NCBI GenBank assembly: GCA_024734555.1 | Contig: JANPWX010000338.1 | Coordinates: 923,907 to 987,906, forward strand | Length of the DNA: 64,000 bases | Origin: Trochalopteron elliotii | Taxonomy: Eukaryota > Chordata > Aves > Passeriformes > Leiothrichidae | Reading direction: 5' to 3' | Shown: in pieces, positions 60,401-64,000 of the stretch | Layout of the letters: every line of letters begins with the position of its first letter | Numbering within the stretch: position 1 is the first letter of the stretch | The notes under the pieces: generated by a model | The model's input: only the letters and a program-made list of their open reading frames with translations | Told to the model about the DNA's origin: nothing | Database searches by the model: none | Translations under genes and position numbers: made by a program

Positions 60401-63400
60401 CAGTCAATTTTGGAGTAAAAGTGTTACTGAATAAAATAAAAATGAATAATGCAATCACTACAGCATCTTCTCTGTTATTTAATTTGATATTTATATCAAT
60501 TATTTTATACTGCTACTACATTTTTAATGTTTCTGTAGTACTGTGAAATTTTATGTCAAACTATGGAATTTATCAGAGAGGGAAAGAAAGGTAATTTTGA
60601 GAATGAGATTGAGGAGAACTGCAACTTTTATGGGTATAAGAAACCATTTAAATTTGTGGAATTGCTCATATTATACAAACTCCTGAAACATCAATACTGG
60701 CATAGAAATGATTACTAATAAATTTCAGAACCAACTTTTCCCCAGCTGATGAATGGAGCAATTCATCACTTCCCCAGTGCCATTGGTTTAGGCTGCACTT
60801 CTTGAAACAGTTACATCCTTTCCTAACTCAGTTCTTGATATTAAATGGGTAAACCACCTGCTTAATAAACTTGGGTGGAAGCATTAGGGAGCTTGCACAG
60901 ATGACAATGCTGGTTTGAGCATTGCTCATTTTTATAAAAAGCTCTTGACAGCAGGGTCCACAGAGAAATGAAAGCTGAGCCTCAGGAGTAAAGTACTGCA
61001 GCAAGAGGCGACATTGGTGGCCAGGTTCTCACAACTGGGTGACAGAAGCACAAAGAATTGAGGTTAGTGTTTATAAAGACCTCAGCATCTAAAAACAAAA
61101 TTCAGAATGCTCAGAGGCAGCATTCCTATCAGCAGGATAAAAGTTAGCCCACTTCTTAGGCATTATTTGTCAAAAACATTACTGTGTCAGGAGAGCAATG
61201 ATACTTGTCTCACATGATCCAGAGTCTTTAAATGTTTGATTCCATTAACTCTACTAGTATTTGCTTTACATAATAGCAAACAAAGGAAATATTATCATCT
61301 TGTTGATGGGCCAGTTGTGTAACTATTTCTGTCCAGCGTTCATGGAATGACATGAGACAGCACTAAGGATGTAGTCAGGTAAAAAGAAATTTGGCATTTG
61401 AAACCATCTTAACTTCAGTCTTCAGAGACAAATATGCTGTCACCCGTGTTTGGTGCTGAAGAGGAATTATTTTTCAATCTGTCTGGAGGTTTGCAAGCTG
61501 AGCATGGCTATTTTGCTGTCTGGCACATCAAAGCTCCAGGCTAGCAGGTAGTACTTATAAATATACAGTGCACCAGGGATTGCTGGAGCAAATATTATAT
61601 GTCTCTCTTGTTCTCTGGGCTGTTTCACTTACTTTCAGGACTCAGAATTGTGGTAGAGGGAGTTTATCTGTGCCTTCTTTCTGGCCTTTTCTCTTGCGGC
61701 ATTGAGTGGGCTACAAAGGGGCAACTCACCTGTGGCCACCGTTCTACTAAGAAATAAAAGGTCAGACCTGGTGCATTCTGCAGAGTTCAAAGGATCCCTT
61801 TCTCCATTAAGTGGAACCCAGCTGCAAGAGCTTGTTTCTATCAGACATTCCCAAGTGGAAATGGCTGCTTGTAAGCAAGAAAAGAAGCCACAATTAAAGA
61901 AAAAGAAACTCTTTCTCTTTGTTCTCTTTTGTATTGACTGGCTTTTTGTCCTAATAACCATACTTAAATATGTTAAATATAATAAGTATCACAATATTCC
62001 ATACAGGAGTCATCCTCTACAAAGACAGCTGTCACTTGTTTAAGACATAAATTTGTTAACACAGTCTTACTTATGTTTCCATGCCTGATGCAGATGAAGT
62101 TGTGACTTCACCTGTTAATTATTTGCTGGCAGAGCTTCCCATTTCTACTTTGTAGGATCTACCCTGTATGGCACATATAATACCTTAGGGAGAGGGAAAG
62201 AGAAAGGGGAGAAGCAGCACTTAAGTATCTAAAGAACCTTTTATTGCTGATACTCTTCTACTATACAAGAAACCATCTCACATTGCAGGGTTTGTGGATA
62301 AGCTCTGTGCAAGATCCAACTCCTCTTCTCAATGCCACTGGTTTGTGTATGTAGAAATCATCATGAGCAGAGAGTTACCCACATGGTATTTAATTTCTGG
62401 AACTGGTTGGCATTTTGCTCTTCAGTAAAAGGCAATGCATACTACTGAAAATTAGCAGCCACAAATACCGGGACATAAGGGCAAGTTTCTTTCGATGCAG
62501 AGACTAGCCCATACCCTTAAAAGTGACAGATTTTATAGAATTTCCAAAGCCTTGGCTGTATTTCCTAAACAAGAAAGTTACTTTAAAATATTGCATTTAT
62601 CTTTCTTTCTATCTTTATCAATTGCCAGACTCCTCTGCTTAAATTCATAAAAATGTTAAAGTCCATGCAGTAAGATTCCACTTCTTAGAGGAAAAAGCCT
62701 GGAAAAGGAAGAGGTAATACAACTAAGATTGCTATAAGATTTTTCCTTTTGATCAGCCTCTATGATTTATGACAGATAATTTGTCTCTTAGAAATAAATT
62801 AAATAATTCTTAAGAAGAATAGAAAAACAAACTCAAATAAGAGCAATTATAGGCAACAGAGAAAATGTCTTGATTGCTAGCATGCGAATTTAAATTTTAA
62901 ACTTTTAAACTTTTTTTAGTGGTAGTATTGTGTTGCATATGAATTGCATACATGGCAACAGCTAAGTTAAATCTTCCATGATATTTGAAGGATGCTGAAA
63001 GTCTGGATTATCATTATGCATTCAGTGCTTGCTGCAGGCTATGCCTGAGTCATAGTTCTAACATAAGGACACAGCCATGGCTCACTTAGTTAGTGGCACT
63101 AGTGGTTTATTCATGCCTACTATTCTCTGCACACTTTTATATTCTTTGAACTTTCTTTGAAGCCAAGATTTTGCACTTTGATCTGGTTTATTTATATCTC
63201 ACTCATACTTTACTTCTGCACAGATCTTCTATTGTACTTGAACCCCAGGGAACATACACTGTAAAACATTACAGTCTCAATATTGAGAATAGTGATGTCA
63301 ATGATATAAGATCAGATTGTAATAGGTATAAAAAATGGAACTTTAATCACACTTGTAAGAATTCCCACATGGAGGAATAGTGCAAGTCAAAAGTGTCAAG

Positions 63401-64000
63401 TCTTATGAACGAAATCTAACAATGATCTACAACCTCAGGAGCAGGAGGTTTCTCCTTTCTAAAAGGGGGCACTTTTGGTTAGTTGATATTTTTTGCTACT
63501 TATTATGAATGAAATTCCCTTCACACAGGGAAATAGTGGAAGGATTATCATTAAATGTATGCTTGTAAAATGTAGTTCCTTCATCTGACAGTGACAGTCC
63601 CAAAAAACTCAAAACAAGTAAAACTAAGCCACTATCATAGAATAACTTCCCAAGTGCATCAATAATAGCTATGAGCACAGAGACAAACCTTAAGTATTCA
63701 GCTGTTGTGAAACCCTTCAGACATCAAGCGATTTTCAAAAGAAGTGAAAGAGATGCTGTCTGACAGGGTGGTAAAAGTTTACTGGGTACATCACCTTGAA
63801 CATCTTTAATAAACATATTGATGACATCAGTGATTCAACAGCACCAAACCTCCCCATGATCTCTGTTTGCTAATTTTAAGGTATTTCTGGTAATTGTTTC
63901 ACACTGAAATTATTCCTTTGGAATAATCTGAAGCCTAGAGGTGGACATAAATACAAATGTTAAATTTTCATTCTGGTCAAACAATTCCCTGTTCCATGGT
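57481..64000. other. AT-rich non-coding stretch to the window end
   Basis: No gene was recognised. Frames of 60-113 codons (for example 59,660-59,959 minus, 61,635-61,961 minus and 61,702-62,043 plus) overlap antisense frames and carry no domain. I see no RNA gene, tandem array or identifiable transposon. Confidence 0.6.

Noticed and set aside
1..64000. CRISPR array, operon, integron or phage-like system
   Set aside because: No regularly spaced repeats, no dense co-directional ORFs and no ribosome binding sites. Repeat content is that of a vertebrate genome.

Overview
This window looks like vertebrate, very probably bird, nuclear DNA. It is AT-rich and mostly non-coding. The reading frames are short and scattered, the longest fully sequenced one having 166 codons. 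There are no bacterial-style operons, ribosome binding sites, CRISPR arrays or recognisable tRNA or rRNA genes. The bird assignment rests on the repeats: a CR1 non-LTR retrotransposon fragment at 32,05x-33,03x and ERVL-type LTRs of the kind common in bird genomes (near 21.4-22.0, 40.9-41.0 and 51.6-52.2 kb). A songbird is a plausible guess but is not proven. I read the region as a gene desert or the inside of a very large intron. I recognise no host protein-coding gene in it.

Layout. 1-21.4 kb is AT-rich unique sequence with one ancient MIR-like SINE (6.36-6.48 kb, minus strand) and a short old CR1 scrap (7.2 kb). 21.415-21.974 kb is a solo ERVL LTR on the minus strand. 24.8-25.1 kb holds a local 120-bp duplication whose two copies are separated by a perfect 12-bp-arm hairpin; 20 nt of that hairpin also occur 1.7 kb upstream. 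30.26-30.38 kb is a second MIR-like SINE, on the plus strand. 31,684-32,050 is an assembly gap (367 N) that abuts the 3' end of the CR1 copy. 37.55-37.62 kb is a cluster of AT hairpins. 40.9 kb is a truncated ERVL LTR end. 46.3-47.2 kb is a possible, heavily decayed ERV piece with an integrase-like motif. 49.69-49.72 kb is a canonical G-quadruplex motif. 51.616-52.172 kb is a second full-length ERVL LTR, on the plus strand. 56.44-57.48 kb is a different ERV: an LTR with TATA box and poly(A) signal, preceded by a polypurine tract and some probable internal sequence. The rest, to 64 kb, is AT-rich sequence without a recognisable feature.

How it works together. Nothing here reads as a cooperating gene system. 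The sequence records retroelement insertion (CR1, ERVL, another ERV, MIR), LTR-LTR recombination leaving solo LTRs, and one small rearrangement with probable templated filler DNA. Three short stretches have exon-like boundaries (33,434-33,457 plus; 34,740-34,844 minus; 55,018-55,057 plus). They are offered as testable exon candidates, not as genes. I did not find a convincing undescribed biological system.
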